Part shown: piece by piece, positions 63,991-64,000 of the stretch
Numbering within the stretch: position 1 is the stretch's first letter
Layout: each line of letters starts with the position of its first letter
Translations under genes and position numbers: made by a program
Notes under the pieces: model-generated
The model's input: the letters and a program-made list of their open reading frames with translations, nothing else
Database searches by the model: none
Told to the model about the DNA's origin: nothing
Assembly: GCF_000832125.1 (NCBI RefSeq)
Contig: NZ_JPRK01000007.1
Coordinates: 396,804 to 460,803, forward strand
Length of the DNA stretch: 64,000 nucleotides
Reading direction: 5' to 3'
From: Flavobacterium hibernum
Lineage (GTDB): Bacteria > Bacteroidota > Bacteroidia > Flavobacteriales > Flavobacteriaceae

Positions 63991-64000
63991 CTAGAAACTC

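Overview
The window looks like a chromosomal segment of a Flavobacterium-type Bacteroidota. DNA is AT-rich, genes start without a clear Shine-Dalgarno sequence, there are two SusC/SusD systems, several -7 boxes fit TAnnTTTG, and two secreted proteins end in type IX secretion (T9SS) sorting domains. No rRNA, tRNA, CRISPR array, transposase or phage gene was seen.

Region 1 (1-14365, minus strand) is a glycosaminoglycan (GAG) utilisation locus. A GH88 unsaturated glucuronyl hydrolase, three PL12 heparinase II/III-type lyases and a PL8 hyaluronate/chondroitin lyase end at a strong terminator (4112-4140). A separately promoted SusC/SusD pair follows, its SusD cut by the window edge. Lyases make 4,5-unsaturated oligosaccharides, SusCD imports them and GH88 removes the unsaturated uronate. 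No sulfatase is present. 14366-15688 holds two small unknown genes.

Region 2 (15689-44315) looks like a large peptidoglycan/amino-sugar scavenging locus. The minus arm from 29862 runs SusC, SusD, DUF4397 lipoprotein, NamZ-type exo-N-acetylmuramidase, MurQ, sodium:solute symporter, NagZ/beta-lactamase fusion lipoprotein and NagX-like membrane protein. The divergent plus arm runs a DeoR-type regulator, a NagB/PIG-L fusion, a D-lactate-dehydrogenase-like flavoprotein, an esterase, then a tight GHL10, GH20 and serine-hydrolase trio and a second NamZ. The proposed flow is outer-membrane import, removal of GlcNAc and MurNAc ends, inner-membrane uptake, ether cleavage by MurQ to GlcNAc-6-P plus D-lactate, deacetylation and deamination by the NagB/PIG-L fusion, and D-lactate oxidation. 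No MurNAc kinase is visible. An exact 15-nt motif lies before both the SusC gene and the nagB-like gene, in opposite orientations, and is a candidate operator of the regulator.

Region 3 (44381-64000, plus strand) is more general: DHA2 exporter, acyltransferase, TPR/HTH signalling protein, a 2047-residue T9SS M4 metalloprotease, porin-like barrel, an RND efflux operon (TolC, adaptor, pump), PAP2 phosphatase and GT9 glycosyltransferase.

Many intergenic gaps carry palindromic repeats of at least six families, including three copies of a 130-145 bp element with 17-18 bp terminal inverted repeats, often between genes that otherwise look co-transcribed.
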